In this document: one piece after another, positions 18,160 through 28,486 of the stretch
Layout: every line of letters begins with the position of its first letter
How positions within the stretch are numbered: position 1 is the first letter of the stretch
Source of the DNA: Candidatus Yaniella excrementigallinarum
GTDB lineage: Bacteria; Actinomycetota; Actinomycetes; Actinomycetales; Micrococcaceae
Assembly (NCBI GenBank): GCA_019113675.1
Contig: DXHA01000080.1
Coordinates: 1 to 64,000, forward strand
Reading direction: 5' to 3'
Length of the DNA: 64,000 bases
Translations under genes and position numbers: made by a program
The notes under the pieces: model-generated
Told to the model about the DNA's origin: nothing
Database searches by the model: none
Seen by the model: the letters and a program-made list of their open reading frames with translations, nothing else

Positions 18160-19680
18160 TTAATGGCCTGGATAATTAATGTCGGATAGTAAGGAGGCGA
18201 TTGCTTCTGTAAAGGCTTCACCGCGGACCTTATAATTTGCAAACTGGTCCATCGAGGCTGCTGCCGGAGATAACAGTACAGTGTCGTCTGGTTCAGCTAA
18301 ATGGTTGGCCAGATTCACTACTTCGCGCATGACTGCCGGGCCATTTGTAACCTCTATCGTACTGTCGTTGAGGTAGTCGGCGTAGACCGGCACATTGGGC
18401 GCGTGCCGTCGCAAAGCATCAACAAGCCCGGCGTGATCAGTACCGATTAGAATAACCGCTTTGAGATGCTCCTTATGAGTTTTAACCAACTTGTCATATG
18501 AGGCGCCCTTCGATATTCCTCCTGCAACCCAAATAATTGGATTATAGGTGGCAAGAGCCGCGTCTGTGGCATGCGGATTTGTACCTTTGGAATCATTGAC
18601 CCACAAAACATCGTGGAAGTGTGCTACCGATTGTATTCTGTGCGGTTCAGGCTCATAGTTGCGCAACCCTGCTTGTACTGCAGCAGGTTCTACACCGATT
18701 GCGCGGACGAGGGCCGCTGCAGCTAGAGCATTAAAGATCATATGTTTAGGTGCTGGAGTCCCCAGATCGGCAAACTCTGCCAGTTCCAATGCCTGCGTCT
18801 GCCGGTTTGTTAAAAAGGCTCGATCCACGAGCAAATCCTCAACAACGCCTACCATGGAACGCTGAGGCGTGTCCGTTGTGATTCCAATGGCTCTGCAGCC
18901 TTCAATGACTTCAGCATTTTCTACCATGTGCATGGTTTCGGGTTGCTCAGCGTTGAAGACCGCAGCAAGGCGAGTATTTTCGTAGATCTTTGCTTTAGCA
19001 GCCTTATAGTTTTCGTAGCCGCCGTGCCAATCTAGGTGGTCCTCTGCCAAGTTCAATACGACGGAGGCTTCAGGTTCGATGTGTTGTATCCAGTGCAATT
19101 GAAATGAGGAGAGTTCTACGATTAATACATCGAAACCATCTGGATAACGAATGGCGTCTAAAATCGGTGTTCCGACATTACCAACGGCGACGGCGTCTAA
19201 TCCTTGGGCTCGTGCCATCGATTCGGCCATCGTCGCCACGGTGGTCTTACCATTGGTACCGGTAAGCACTAACCATTTGGCGGTACGTTTACCTTCGCGT
19301 TGCCGTACCCGCCAAGCGAACTCCACGTCACCCCATATGGGGATAGCAGCCTTCCGAGCTGCTTCTAATACGGGATGTTTCGGACGCCAGCCCGGTGAGG
19401 TAATAACAAGGTCAATTTTGTTGCCAATGGCACTAGCCTCTGGCAGGCCGGCAACCGCATTGTCTCCAAGCAGGACGTCTTTGACCCCCACTATTTTGAG
19501 CGTATCTGCGGCCTGTCGATTTTCAACCGTGTCTTTACCATCAAGCACAAGCACAGCAGCACCGAGTTCAGCCAGTGTATCGGCCACAGAAAATCCAGTG
19601 ACGCCGATACCGGTTACTACTACTGACAGTTGTGACCAGTCGGCGTCCCAGCTGGTGAGACTGTCAAGGTCGATACTCAT
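18160..19680 (-). CDS. murD: UDP-N-acetylmuramoyl-L-alanine-D-glutamate ligase
   Basis: 506 residues from the ATG at 19680, which overlaps the mraY stop as ATGA; a longer reading to 19779 only adds sequence inside mraY. The Mur ligase P-loop LTGTNGKTTVATM, the substrate region LAEDHLDWHGGYENYK and the C-domain WVNDSKGTNPHATDAAL are visible. It adds D-Glu to UDP-MurNAc-L-Ala. ftsW follows after 26 bp. Confidence 0.96.
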   Translation of the reverse strand: MSIDLDSLTSWDADWSQLSVVVTGIGVTGFSVADTLAELGAAVLVLDGKDTVENRQAADTLKIVGVKDVLLGDNAVAGLPEASAIGNKIDLVITSPGWRPKHPVLEAARKAAIPIWGDVEFAWRVRQREGKRTAKWLVLTGTNGKTTVATMAESMARAQGLDAVAVGNVGTPILDAIRYPDGFDVLIVELSSFQLHWIQHIEPEASVVLNLAEDHLDWHGGYENYKAAKAKIYENTRLAAVFNAEQPETMHMVENAEVIEGCRAIGITTDTPQRSMVGVVEDLLVDRAFLTNRQTQALELAEFADLGTPAPKHMIFNALAAAALVRAIGVEPAAVQAGLRNYEPEPHRIQSVAHFHDVLWVNDSKGTNPHATDAALATYNPIIWVAGGISKGASYDKLVKTHKEHLKAVILIGTDHAGLVDALRRHAPNVPVYADYLNDSTIEVTNGPAVMREVVNLANHLAEPDDTVLLSPAAASMDQFANYKVRGEAFTEAIASLLSDINYPGH

Positions 19681-20780
19681 CGAAGAACCACCCATTCGGT
19701 GTAGAACAAGGCCAGTGCGGAAATAACGAACGCCAGCCCAATAAGCCAGAACCGTACAACTACGGTGACTTCTGCCCAACCTTTGAGTTCAAAATGGTGT
19801 TGTAGTGGGGCCATTAGGAAGACTCTTTTACCTCCGGATAGCTTGAAGTATCCCACTTGAATGATCACTGATGCAGCAATGACCACCATAAGCCCGGCCA
19901 ATATGATTAGCAGAAGTTGGGTTTTGGAAAAGATAGCAAAACCTGCCAGGGCACCCCCTAGAGCCAGCGAACCTGTGTCGCCCATAAAAATCTTTGCCGG
20001 GGAGGTATTCCACCATAGAAACCCCAATAGTACACCGGCAAGGATGGCTCCCAGCAGCGCAAGATCCATGGCGTCACGGACTTGATAGCAGCCGCCGGCT
20101 TCCGTCGGCCCAGAGCAGGCCTGGTTGCTCTGAAATAGGGTTATCAGCATATATCCGGCTGACACCATAGCCACAGCTCCGGTAGCTAATCCATCGAGCC
20201 CATCGGTGAGGTTCACGGCGTTGGTGGTGGCCGTTGTAATTAGGTTGGACCACAGAACAAAAAGTATCGCGCCTATAATCGCACCGGCAAAAGCGAAGTC
20301 CAACGAGGTATCTCGGAACACTGAAATTGCCGTTGAAGCAGGCGTGAGCCCTTGGCCGTTCGGAAAGTTTAAAGCGAGAACAGCAAATGCAACCCCTACT
20401 GCTCCCTGGCCGACAATTTTACCGGTAGGTGTAAGTCCCAGGGATCGCTGGTTAGAGATTTTTATGTAGTCGTCCAAGAAACCGATCAGACCCATACCCG
20501 CTGTCAGGAATAACAACAATAGTCCTGAGACGGTAATGCCGGAGTTTTCTAGTTCCAGCAAAGTCATAATCCAGTGGGTAATAAAGTACACGACTACGAA
20601 ATTTAACACGATTACGACCCCGCCCATGGTGGGGGTTCCGCGCTTGGTGGCGTGGCTAGTTGGTCCGTCATCGCGAATAATCTGTCCATATCCGCGCCTA
20701 TGCAGCAACCGAATAAATAAAGGGGTCCCTACGACGGTGAGGAACGCGCCAAGTACAGCGCCTAACAGTAATCCAATCAC
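19677..20780 (-). CDS. mraY: phospho-MurNAc-pentapeptide translocase MraY
   Basis: 367-residue integral membrane enzyme making lipid I from UDP-MurNAc-pentapeptide and undecaprenyl phosphate. The catalytic motifs are present: FLDDYIKI with its Asp pair, NAVNLTDGLDGLA, and the MAPLQHHFELKGW His cluster. About ten membrane segments. The start is a GTG directly abutting the murF stop codon. Confidence 0.97.
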   Translation of the reverse strand: MIGLLLGAVLGAFLTVVGTPLFIRLLHRRGYGQIIRDDGPTSHATKRGTPTMGGVVIVLNFVVVYFITHWIMTLLELENSGITVSGLLLLFLTAGMGLIGFLDDYIKISNQRSLGLTPTGKIVGQGAVGVAFAVLALNFPNGQGLTPASTAISVFRDTSLDFAFAGAIIGAILFVLWSNLITTATTNAVNLTDGLDGLATGAVAMVSAGYMLITLFQSNQACSGPTEAGGCYQVRDAMDLALLGAILAGVLLGFLWWNTSPAKIFMGDTGSLALGGALAGFAIFSKTQLLLIILAGLMVVIAASVIIQVGYFKLSGGKRVFLMAPLQHHFELKGWAEVTVVVRFWLIGLAFVISALALFYTEWVVLR

Positions 20781-22262
20781 TTACGGCATCTCCTTGTGGC
20801 CAACCAAATCATGGGTGGTCAATCTGTCGGCGAGTTCCCATAGGCGGGCACCATTAGAACCCTTGACGAAAATGATATCTCCGGGTTCAACGAGTTGAGA
20901 TAATAGCTCAAACGCTTCGTCGTTTGTAAGGACATGATCAACCTCATCACCCCAAGAGCCTTCATTTACCGCACCGGTATACAGGGCACGTGCCTCGTCT
21001 CCCACAACAACCAACTGATCAATATTTAACCGCACTACAGTTTCACCCAGCAGGATGTGTTCTTTAGCGTGTTGGTCGCCAAGTTCAAGCATTGGGCCTA
21101 GCACAGCCCATGTGCGACGTCCTGTGTTACGTCCCAGCATGGCAAGAGTCTTAAGTCCAGCACGCATGGATTCTGGGTTAGCGTTATAAGCGTCATCAAT
21201 AATGGTGATGCCATCTGGCCTATCAGTTCGAGCCATTCGATGGGCGGAGGCAGGACCAATAGTTGGGAGCACCTGGGCGATTTTGTCTAAACTCATACCT
21301 GCAGCAAATGCCGCAGCACTAGCGGCTAGCAGATTGGTGGTGTGGTGCTCACCAATCATATTTGCTGTAACATCATGCCCCTCGCGGTCCTGGTGGTTTG
21401 CGGTATCAGTTAGATACTGCAGCGTAAAACACGGGTTTTCGTTATCCGTGGTTGAGGCATTGGCTGCATAGATGAGCTGTTCGCGGTTTGGAGGGGCAAA
21501 TGCCGCAGAGAACCAGAGCGTATTGGCTTCAGCAGGGACCCGAGATGCCATATTAGCGACATTGATGTCGTCTGCATTCAGCACAGCGGTACCGCCTGAG
21601 CCAAGCGCTTCAACGATTTCTCCCTTGGTTTTCGCAATATTCTCTACTGAACCAAAACTCTGCGCGTGCGCCGTACCGACAATGAGTGCAACGGAAATAT
21701 CGGGGCGCACAATGTTGGTCAGTTGCTTGATGTTACCAATGCGATCAGCGCCCATTTCTACAATCAGATAGCGTGTGTCAAGATCCGCGTTGAAGATGGT
21801 CAGTGGCAATCCGGTCTCACCGTTATAGGAACCCTGGGGAGCTACTGTGGGGCCTTGTGTGGCTAATAGTTGTGCCAGTGCGTCTTTGGTAGAAGTTTTG
21901 CCTACTGAACCGGTAATGCCGATGACGGTTGTTTCGGAGTGATTACGGATTTTTTCTACGATGTAGTGGGCCAACGACCCCATCGCCACGGTGGCATCGT
22001 CTACGATAATTGCCGGGTCCGTGTCCCCACGTTCATCAGTAGTTTCACGTTCTGCCAAGATTAGTTTAGCCCCGGCCCGTCTTGCTGAGCTGATAAAATT
22101 ATGGCCGTCAGTGACTTCGCCACGCCGGGCGATATACAACGAGTCTTGTATAACCTGCCGTGAGTCAATATCTGCAGCGGTTACGGTTACTGTGTCATCA
22201 ACGGTGGATGTCAGGCGTCCGCCGGTGGCTTCTGCAATCTGGTTCGCATTGAGTTCAATCAT
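20781..22262 (-). CDS. murF: UDP-MurNAc-tripeptide D-alanyl-D-alanine ligase
   Basis: 493-residue Mur ligase adding D-Ala-D-Ala. Visible are the DSR motif ADIDSRQV in the N-domain, the P-loop GITGSVGKTSTKDAL near residue 116, and the C-domain IIDDAYNANPESMRAGL. It lies 21 bp after murE. Confidence 0.96.
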   Translation of the reverse strand: MIELNANQIAEATGGRLTSTVDDTVTVTAADIDSRQVIQDSLYIARRGEVTDGHNFISSARRAGAKLILAERETTDERGDTDPAIIVDDATVAMGSLAHYIVEKIRNHSETTVIGITGSVGKTSTKDALAQLLATQGPTVAPQGSYNGETGLPLTIFNADLDTRYLIVEMGADRIGNIKQLTNIVRPDISVALIVGTAHAQSFGSVENIAKTKGEIVEALGSGGTAVLNADDINVANMASRVPAEANTLWFSAAFAPPNREQLIYAANASTTDNENPCFTLQYLTDTANHQDREGHDVTANMIGEHHTTNLLAASAAAFAAGMSLDKIAQVLPTIGPASAHRMARTDRPDGITIIDDAYNANPESMRAGLKTLAMLGRNTGRRTWAVLGPMLELGDQHAKEHILLGETVVRLNIDQLVVVGDEARALYTGAVNEGSWGDEVDHVLTNDEAFELLSQLVEPGDIIFVKGSNGARLWELADRLTTHDLVGHKEMP

Positions 22263-22283
22263 GTCGCAATTGACCTTACCGTT

Positions 22284-23909
22284 TTAGTCAGTATCTTCCG
22301 TTGATGCACACCCGTGTGTAATAAATCCGTGATCAACCAAACTTTGTCGCAGGACTTCACGATCATCGATTGCAATTACTTCACCGGCAAAATCTTGTTG
22401 TGTCTCGTGGCCTCTACCAGCAGCCAAGATTGTATCCTGTGGTCTGGCAAGGCTTATGGCCTGGTCCAACGCCGCTGCCCGTGGTGCTATTTCTATTACT
22501 TCTGGTCCATTGGTACACGATGCTGCATATGCCCTGGCGCCATCTACAACAGCTTTGCGTACCGTTGCAGGGTCCTCGCCGTGGGGGTCGTCGTCGGTAA
22601 CGATCACAATATCGGCGTGCTGGGCCGCAATGCGCCCCATGAGCGGACGTTTTGCTGTATCACGTTGGCCGGTGGCGCCAAAGATGATAATAGTACGTCC
22701 GGTATCGTAGCGTTGGGCACTTGCATGGTTTACCGCTTTGAGCGCTTGGGTCAGCCCGTCTGGGTTGTGAGCAAAATCTACGATCACAGTTGGTTGATCC
22801 GCGATGACTTCCATGCGTCCAGGCACAGAGGAATCGAAAGGCGATTTCTCTGTGTTTTGCAGCGCTGCGGTGATGGTGTCCCACTCAGCGCGATCGTGTC
22901 CAGTAAAGACCATGGTTGCTGCTAAGGCTGCATTTGCTATGTTAAATTTGCCCGGCATACCAACTCGTGTCGTAACGGTGTACCCGGATTCGTGTTCTAA
23001 CGTGAACTGATGGCCCAGCCCCGTCTGGTGAATGGACTGAATTTTCCACGTAGGGTCTTGCACGGACGACGGCGCACCAGCGGCCGGACCAAGATCGAGG
23101 GTTACCGCGTTTGGCACTTGGTCAGCCAGTTGTTGTCCCCAGACTGGTTCCGCTCCCCCATTAAGTGTGACGACTCGTTGTACAGAGTGTTCATCATTAA
23201 ATAACATTGCTTTAGCAGCGAAGTATTCGGCCATACTGCCATGCAAGTCGAGGTGATCTTGTGTCAGGTTGGTAAACCCTGCCACGGCATAGCGCAGTCC
23301 AAAGGTGCGCTTATAGGCCATGGCATGCGATGAAACTTCCATAGCGGCGGCCGATACATTAGCCTCCCGCATTCGTGCTATCAGACTGTGCAGAGCCGGC
23401 GCTTCGGGAGTGGTGAACTGGGAGGGCACAGACTGCCCTGCAATTCGGGTTTCAATAGTACCAATTAGTCCGGTGGTCTTTCCCACAGCAGCTAACAAAG
23501 CTTCGAGGAAATAAGTGGTAGTGGTTTTGCCATTGGTACCCGTCACACCATAAACCTTTGGGTGTTGGCTGTTGGTATTACCGTAAATCAATGCTGCGGC
23601 ATCGGCCAGGGCCCCACGAACATCATCAACAACGATAGCAGCATATTGATCAGGAACACGCCGTATTCCCACCGCATCGGTGAGTACCGCAACTGCCCCG
23701 GCAGCAATAGCCTGGTCAATGTAGTCAGCCCCGTGGTGCTGTGAACCGGCTACTGCAGCGTAGAGGTCACCCGGTTGCACCACTTTAGAATTCATAGAAA
23801 TCCCCGTTACCGAGATTTCGGTATTACCTGAGGTGATCGGGTGATATCCCCCAAGCTGATCTATAATTTCGCAGAGATTCGTTTCGGGTTTGTGTTTTGG
23901 TCGCAGCAT
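22284..23909 (-). CDS. murE: UDP-MurNAc-dipeptide amino acid ligase MurE, probably L-lysine-adding
   Basis: 541-residue Mur ligase adding the third stem residue. The P-loop GVTGTNGKTTTTYF lies at 121-134. The specificity motif at 439-446 reads DDDPHGED, not the DNPR motif whose Arg binds meso-diaminopimelate. Aspartate-rich DDDPHxED motifs occur in Micrococcaceae with L-Lys peptidoglycan, so L-lysine is the expected substrate by inference. The gene begins 28 bp after ftsI. Both neighbours are dcw genes. Confidence 0.95.
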   Translation of the reverse strand: MLRPKHKPETNLCEIIDQLGGYHPITSGNTEISVTGISMNSKVVQPGDLYAAVAGSQHHGADYIDQAIAAGAVAVLTDAVGIRRVPDQYAAIVVDDVRGALADAAALIYGNTNSQHPKVYGVTGTNGKTTTTYFLEALLAAVGKTTGLIGTIETRIAGQSVPSQFTTPEAPALHSLIARMREANVSAAAMEVSSHAMAYKRTFGLRYAVAGFTNLTQDHLDLHGSMAEYFAAKAMLFNDEHSVQRVVTLNGGAEPVWGQQLADQVPNAVTLDLGPAAGAPSSVQDPTWKIQSIHQTGLGHQFTLEHESGYTVTTRVGMPGKFNIANAALAATMVFTGHDRAEWDTITAALQNTEKSPFDSSVPGRMEVIADQPTVIVDFAHNPDGLTQALKAVNHASAQRYDTGRTIIIFGATGQRDTAKRPLMGRIAAQHADIVIVTDDDPHGEDPATVRKAVVDGARAYAASCTNGPEVIEIAPRAAALDQAISLARPQDTILAAGRGHETQQDFAGEVIAIDDREVLRQSLVDHGFITHGCASTEDTD

Positions 23910-23937
23910 AATTATTTACGGCAGTCCGCTCGGCGGG

Positions 23938-25731
23938 CTACCATGGCCTTTCCTGTGGGTCTTCAGTAAATACATCGTAGTGCTGGGATCCGGAGTCGGA
24001 GGGCGGAATAGAGTATTTACTCAAAAGATATTGCATCACATCTGCTGCTGTATCGGTAACTTGCCACGATTTCCAGTCACCTTGGGGACGATGCACTGCC
24101 ACAGAGACGACAAACTGTGGGTCGTCAAGCGGGACAATGCCTGTAAAGGACGTGGTGTATCCATCATAGCCAGCATCCCCGGCCGCCTCACCAGTACCGG
24201 TTTTTCCACCAACTCGATACCCATCGATTTGAGCTTCGGTAGCGGTACCTTCTTGGACTACCCCTTCCATAAATTTGAGCATTTCGTCAGCGGTTTCTTC
24301 CGAGACCACTTGTTTAGGCTCTGTTGGGGCGTCCCACTCCGTTTCAATACCGTCTTCATCAATATAGGAATCAATAATTCGGGGCGGCATCATCTTGCCG
24401 CCGTTAGCTAAGGCCTGAAATATGCGTGTGGTATGCAAGGTAGTAAGCGAATAACCTTGCCCAAATGCTGTAGTGAAATGTTGACGACGGTCCCAATCTT
24501 CCCATGACGTAAATAATCCGGGATTAACCGTTGTCATGCCTATGTCGATCGGTTCGCCGATTCCGAAATCCTTCATATGCTTCCAGCGTTCCTCGGCACT
24601 CAGCTCTGTGGCCACCTGTACTGTTCCGGTGTTGTATGAGCGCGTAAAAATACCGGCGGTAGTCATGTCAAAGGTATCATGCGGCATCGAGTCGCTAATT
24701 TCTTCATTATTGAAGGTTTCTTTATTAGGTACTGTCCATTTTTGTTCTGGTGTTACAGCCCCCTCATCAAGTGCCGAGGCAAATGTCACAGCTTTGCCTG
24801 TCGACCCCGGTTCATACGCTTGTGACATGGCGGTCGGACGCCAGAATTCTGCATCCGTATCAGTCGGATCTGTGGGATCGACGCTTTCTGAATCGGCCAT
24901 AGCCAATAGTTCACCAGTTTTGGCATCCATAACTACGATGTTGCCCCATTTGGCACTGTACTCATCCACCTTTGCAGCGATTGCCTCTTGGGCAAACCAG
25001 GATACGTCCTGATCAATTGTTAAACGCACGTCGTTGCCATTGACCGCAGGGGTTTCAGAAAAGGAAGCGTTAGGTATCCGTACCCCGTCGGCAGAAATTT
25101 CAAAGATGCGTTCACCAGCTTCACCGCTAAGCCGTTCATCTTGGGATCGTTCGACACCTTCCAGACCGTGACCATCATGACCGGCAAAGCCAATAATGGG
25201 ACCAGCTACGGCCCCGTTGGGGTAGCTACGTTCTGCTACGGGTTCAGAAACCAACCCCGGAATGCCAATGTCTAGTGCTTCTTTTTTTACTTCAGGCGTG
25301 ACCCCTCGAGACACGATGCGATACGGCCGTTCTCCTACCATGAGCTCTTTGAGTTCTGGATAGTCAATATCTAATACTTCAGACAGTTCGTGGAGCTGTT
25401 CGTCGATGTCAAGATCCACATACCCTGATGTTTCGTCGTCCCACACCCGAGAATCTTGTACTAAACGTTGATCAACGACCATGTCATAACGTTGCACAGA
25501 CTCGGCTAAAACTTCATCGTTTCGGTCGAGAATAGAACCTCGTTCTGGAGCAAGAGTAACTGGTCTCGTCCTACGGTCCATAGCCTGTTGGGCTTGGTTG
25601 TCAGCGTCAATTCCCTGGATAAAAAGCAGCCGGCCTCCCAGTACCAACAAGCAAACCATGAGCAAAACCATGGTTATTTTGAGTCTGGATTTTTGTGTTC
25701 CAGTACCTGACGCTTGCGGCACACGACTCAC
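23938..25731 (-). CDS. ftsI: septal peptidoglycan transpeptidase FtsI/PbpB
   Basis: 597-residue class B penicillin-binding protein. It has a short cytoplasmic tail, one membrane segment (about 20-38), a PBP dimer/pedestal domain and the transpeptidase domain with EPGSTGK (SxxK serine), SYNTG (SxN) and GGKTGTGEA (KTG). No PASTA domains follow. It crosslinks new septal wall with FtsW as polymerase. Confidence 0.96.
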   Translation of the reverse strand: MSRVPQASGTGTQKSRLKITMVLLMVCLLVLGGRLLFIQGIDADNQAQQAMDRRTRPVTLAPERGSILDRNDEVLAESVQRYDMVVDQRLVQDSRVWDDETSGYVDLDIDEQLHELSEVLDIDYPELKELMVGERPYRIVSRGVTPEVKKEALDIGIPGLVSEPVAERSYPNGAVAGPIIGFAGHDGHGLEGVERSQDERLSGEAGERIFEISADGVRIPNASFSETPAVNGNDVRLTIDQDVSWFAQEAIAAKVDEYSAKWGNIVVMDAKTGELLAMADSESVDPTDPTDTDAEFWRPTAMSQAYEPGSTGKAVTFASALDEGAVTPEQKWTVPNKETFNNEEISDSMPHDTFDMTTAGIFTRSYNTGTVQVATELSAEERWKHMKDFGIGEPIDIGMTTVNPGLFTSWEDWDRRQHFTTAFGQGYSLTTLHTTRIFQALANGGKMMPPRIIDSYIDEDGIETEWDAPTEPKQVVSEETADEMLKFMEGVVQEGTATEAQIDGYRVGGKTGTGEAAGDAGYDGYTTSFTGIVPLDDPQFVVSVAVHRPQGDWKSWQVTDTAADVMQYLLSKYSIPPSDSGSQHYDVFTEDPQERPW

Positions 25732-25764
25732 CTACCTTCAACATAGTCGTCTAACACGACGGAA

Positions 25765-26535
25765 CTAGTTGTCGGCCGGAAGACGAACCTGGGGTCCTTG
25801 AAGACTACCTACCGAATCGTCTACCTCGCCGTTTGCCACGCCATTATTTGATGGAGAATTCGTCACATCTGATTCTGGCATTGCAGTTTGAGGCCCAGGT
25901 ATTTTGATAGTGTCTGATTCTGGACCAGGAACTTCCTCGTTTGTAACGGTTACTGGATCAGAGGTTTCGTCTGTAGGGACGTCTACTTCAGCGGGAGTCC
26001 CCGTACCAGATTGTACGGTTGGCTCAGCGACGAAATTGGTGGGCGTATTGTCTTTCTTAGCGGCACTTGCAGAGCCCGAAATCTGTCCCGTGGCCAAGTC
26101 AATAGAGGCGGGAGTACCGGGTAGAACCATACCGAGTTCGGCAGCTTGTTGCGCAACCGATTGTGGAGCAGATTTCTGTGAGAGATCTTGTGCTAAAGCT
26201 TCATTGCTTTGCGTAATATTTGTCAGTTCGTTGTCGAGCTCCACCATTTCGTATTGCCGGTTAGACAAGATGATGTTTACGACCAGGACGATAAGCAGCG
26301 CTATGACCGGAATACTCAATACGAAAATGCTATAGCCAATCGGGGCTCGCTTTAGCTGCCCAGAGATGACCTTGAGCTGATCTCGACGACTTTCAGCTTC
26401 AGAAACACCTTCGGCGGGCGCGTTGTTGGGCTCTGCACCCGAGTCAGGCGCGTAATCCACGTCCATTTGTTTCGCGGTGGAGTCCGTTGAGTATTCGGGG
26501 TGCAATACGCGGATGTTTGAGGGGGAAGTTGTCAT
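25765..26535 (-). CDS. FtsL-like septum protein
   Basis: 256 residues, placed between rsmH and ftsI where ftsL belongs. A 68-residue cytoplasmic part precedes one membrane segment (about 69-90, [20 protein letters not shown]), then a coiled coil (91-120) and the [17 protein letters not shown] stretch typical of actinobacterial FtsL. The last 100 residues are Pro/Thr/Asp-rich and low-complexity, making the protein much longer than the usual 100-150. It starts within the rsmH stop (ATGA). Identification is by position and topology rather than close sequence match. Confidence 0.8.
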   Translation of the reverse strand: MTTSPSNIRVLHPEYSTDSTAKQMDVDYAPDSGAEPNNAPAEGVSEAESRRDQLKVISGQLKRAPIGYSIFVLSIPVIALLIVLVVNIILSNRQYEMVELDNELTNITQSNEALAQDLSQKSAPQSVAQQAAELGMVLPGTPASIDLATGQISGSASAAKKDNTPTNFVAEPTVQSGTGTPAEVDVPTDETSDPVTVTNEEVPGPESDTIKIPGPQTAMPESDVTNSPSNNGVANGEVDDSVGSLQGPQVRLPADN

Positions 26536-27557
26536 CCGTTGCTCCTGGTTAATCGAATTTTTTCTACCGCACGTACCTTGGCAGAAGCAGCGCGAGGGTT
26601 TTCAGCTATTTCTTGTTCGGTCGGCTTTTCTGTACCACGGGTCAACACCTTGACCACCGGTGCATGCTCTTCCAGCTCTACAGGGAAATTGGGTGGAGTC
26701 AGACTTGTGGCTTGTGCTTGAAAAAACTTCTTGGTGATGCGGTCTTCTAGGGAGTGATAACTCATAACCACGATTCGTCCACCGATACGCAAGCCTGTTA
26801 GCGCTGCCGGAAGTGCTTCACGCAGTATGTTAAGTTCTTCATTAACTTCGATCCGCAACGCTTGAAAGGTACGTTTAGCGGGATGACCCCCAGAACGTCC
26901 TGCTGCCGCAGGTACGGCGCTACGAATCACTTCGACGAGATCCCCTGTACGAGAAAAGGCCTGATCGCTACGTCGTTCCACAATCGCAGTAGCAATCCTG
27001 CGGGCGAATTTCTCTTCACCAAATCGTCGAATCAGTTGCTCAAGGTCGCGTTGTGTGTAGTCATTTACCACGTCAGCAGCACTAAACCGCGCTGTGGTGT
27101 CCATCCGCATATCCAGCGGTGCATCATATGAATAAGCAAACCCACGTTCGCGTACATCTAGTTGATACGACGAGACGCCAAGGTCAAATAGGTAGCCATC
27201 GGCGGTTTCGGCGCCAACAGTGGCTAGTGCCTTTGGTATCTCGTCATAGGTACCGTGAAACCCTGTATAACGCCTGCTATAAGTTTCAAGGCGTTGCTGT
27301 GCCAGCTCCAAAGCCTGAGTGTCACGATCAATACCAATAACCATCGCGTCCGAAAACCGTTGCAGCATTAGTTCGGTATGACCACCCATTCCCAATGTTG
27401 CATCCACGAGGATTGGTTGACGCTGTTGAAGCCGGGCAGCTTCTACCGCAGGGGCCAAAAGATCGACGACGCGGTCGGCCATCACAGGCACATGACGTTG
27501 GGCAGCACTTGAAACGTTTCGGCCAGTATTTCGACCGTCTTGGTCAAAAGCTGCCAT
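26532..27557 (-). CDS. rsmH: 16S rRNA m4C1402 methyltransferase
   Basis: 341-residue SAM-dependent methyltransferase (formerly MraW) that N4-methylates C1402 in the decoding centre. Visible are [13 protein letters not shown] at the N-terminus, the SAM site [14 protein letters not shown], the [11 protein letters not shown] motif and the C-terminal [14 protein letters not shown]. It follows mraZ after a 153-bp gap (27558-27710) in which no gene is seen. Confidence 0.97.
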   Translation of the reverse strand: MAAFDQDGRNTGRNVSSAAQRHVPVMADRVVDLLAPAVEAARLQQRQPILVDATLGMGGHTELMLQRFSDAMVIGIDRDTQALELAQQRLETYSRRYTGFHGTYDEIPKALATVGAETADGYLFDLGVSSYQLDVRERGFAYSYDAPLDMRMDTTARFSAADVVNDYTQRDLEQLIRRFGEEKFARRIATAIVERRSDQAFSRTGDLVEVIRSAVPAAAGRSGGHPAKRTFQALRIEVNEELNILREALPAALTGLRIGGRIVVMSYHSLEDRITKKFFQAQATSLTPPNFPVELEEHAPVVKVLTRGTEKPTEQEIAENPRAASAKVRAVEKIRLTRSNG

Positions 27558-27710
27558 TACGCTCCTTCGCTGTTACCGACAGGGTCTGATGTGACGGCTC
27601 TTACCTCAGATCCCCATCCGTGCACCTGGCCCAGGGGAAGGCAGGCCAGCTGTCCGGATAGAGGTCTGAAATAAGAGAACTCGTCGCAATTTAGTTATGT
27701 CTACCAAGAA

Positions 27711-28142
27711 CTAGAACAACCCTGGGATGACTTCCTCATCAGTGTCGGAAAATGCCGACTCCTGCTCGGTGAGGTACTCATTCCAGGATGTCTGATCCCA
27801 GATTTCTGCACGGGTGCCAGCACCAATAACAGCAACATCCCGATCGAGCCCCGCGTAGTCACGTAGCGGCGCAGGGATCGTAATCCTGCCTTGTTTATCC
27901 GGCTTTTCATCCGAGGCACCGGATAAAAAGACACGAATATAGTCTCTGGCCTGACGCGAAGAGAGCGGTGCTTCTCGCATCTGTGCATGTACTCGCTGGA
28001 ACTCCTCCATTGAGAACACGTACACACAACGTTCCTGACCCCTAGTAAGTACCAGCCCGTCAGATAGTTCATCTCTGAACTTCGCCGGCAAGATCAATCG
28101 AGATTTCTCATCCAAGCGCGGAGTGTATGTACCCAAAAACAT
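27711..28142 (-). CDS. mraZ: MraZ, dcw cluster transcriptional regulator
   Basis: 143 residues from the ATG at 28142, preceded by GGAGG at about 9 nt; the peptide begins [20 protein letters not shown] as in the family. Two AbrB/SpoVT-like repeats are present, with DNA-contacting [16 protein letters not shown] and [16 protein letters not shown]. MraZ rings bind tandem TGGGN repeats and repress or tune the first dcw promoter. Three such repeats lie 67-91 bp upstream. Confidence 0.96.
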   Translation of the reverse strand: MFLGTYTPRLDEKSRLILPAKFRDELSDGLVLTRGQERCVYVFSMEEFQRVHAQMREAPLSSRQARDYIRVFLSGASDEKPDKQGRITIPAPLRDYAGLDRDVAVIGAGTRAEIWDQTSWNEYLTEQESAFSDTDEEVIPGLF

Positions 28143-28208
28143 GTGGCACAACCTCCAACGTTGTCTGATCTCGATTTCTCAAGCTCTGCGATCACCGTCC
28201 TCTTATCA

Positions 28209-28233
28209 CCCCACTTTACCCCACTTTGCCCCA
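28209..28233 (-). promoter_or_regulatory. MraZ operator, three TGGGG repeats
   Basis: On the minus strand TGGGG occurs three times with exact 10-bp spacing (complements of 28229-28233, 28219-28223 and 28209-28213); the spacers read CAAAG and TAAAG. This matches the known MraZ box (TGGGN repeated with 5-nt spacers) and stands before mraZ. The last copy runs into GATAAG, a possible -10, so binding would block the promoter. Confidence 0.85.
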
Positions 28234-28486
28234 CACGCAAGATTTACGCTCCCATTATCGAGCATTTCTTCGAATTTAGCCACCACTCAAACAGAGCTGC
28301 GACTCCCCAACTTCGTTGTATTCACAAGCTAGAGACTGGATTTCCTGCAGGATGGGGAGCTACGGGGAGGCCTGTGGAGGAAAAAATTTTGGTCATGTGA
28401 ACAATGTGACAAAACATCAAAGACACTGCCGCATTAGGACCTAAAAAACGGGTTTAACTTGGTCGTACGCCATCTTTTTCGGGCGG

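Noticed and set aside
19151..19726. 191-codon plus-strand frame opposite murD
   Set aside because: Antisense to well-conserved murD sequence; low-complexity Ser/Thr/Pro/Arg composition.
22314..22925. 203-codon plus-strand frame opposite murE
   Set aside because: Shadow of the conserved murE C-terminal region; Cys/Phe/Trp-rich translation with no family resemblance.
28143..28400. Plus-strand frames of 69-85 codons upstream of the lipoprotein gene
   Set aside because: They overlap the mraZ operator and leader, have no ribosome site and give no recognisable protein.
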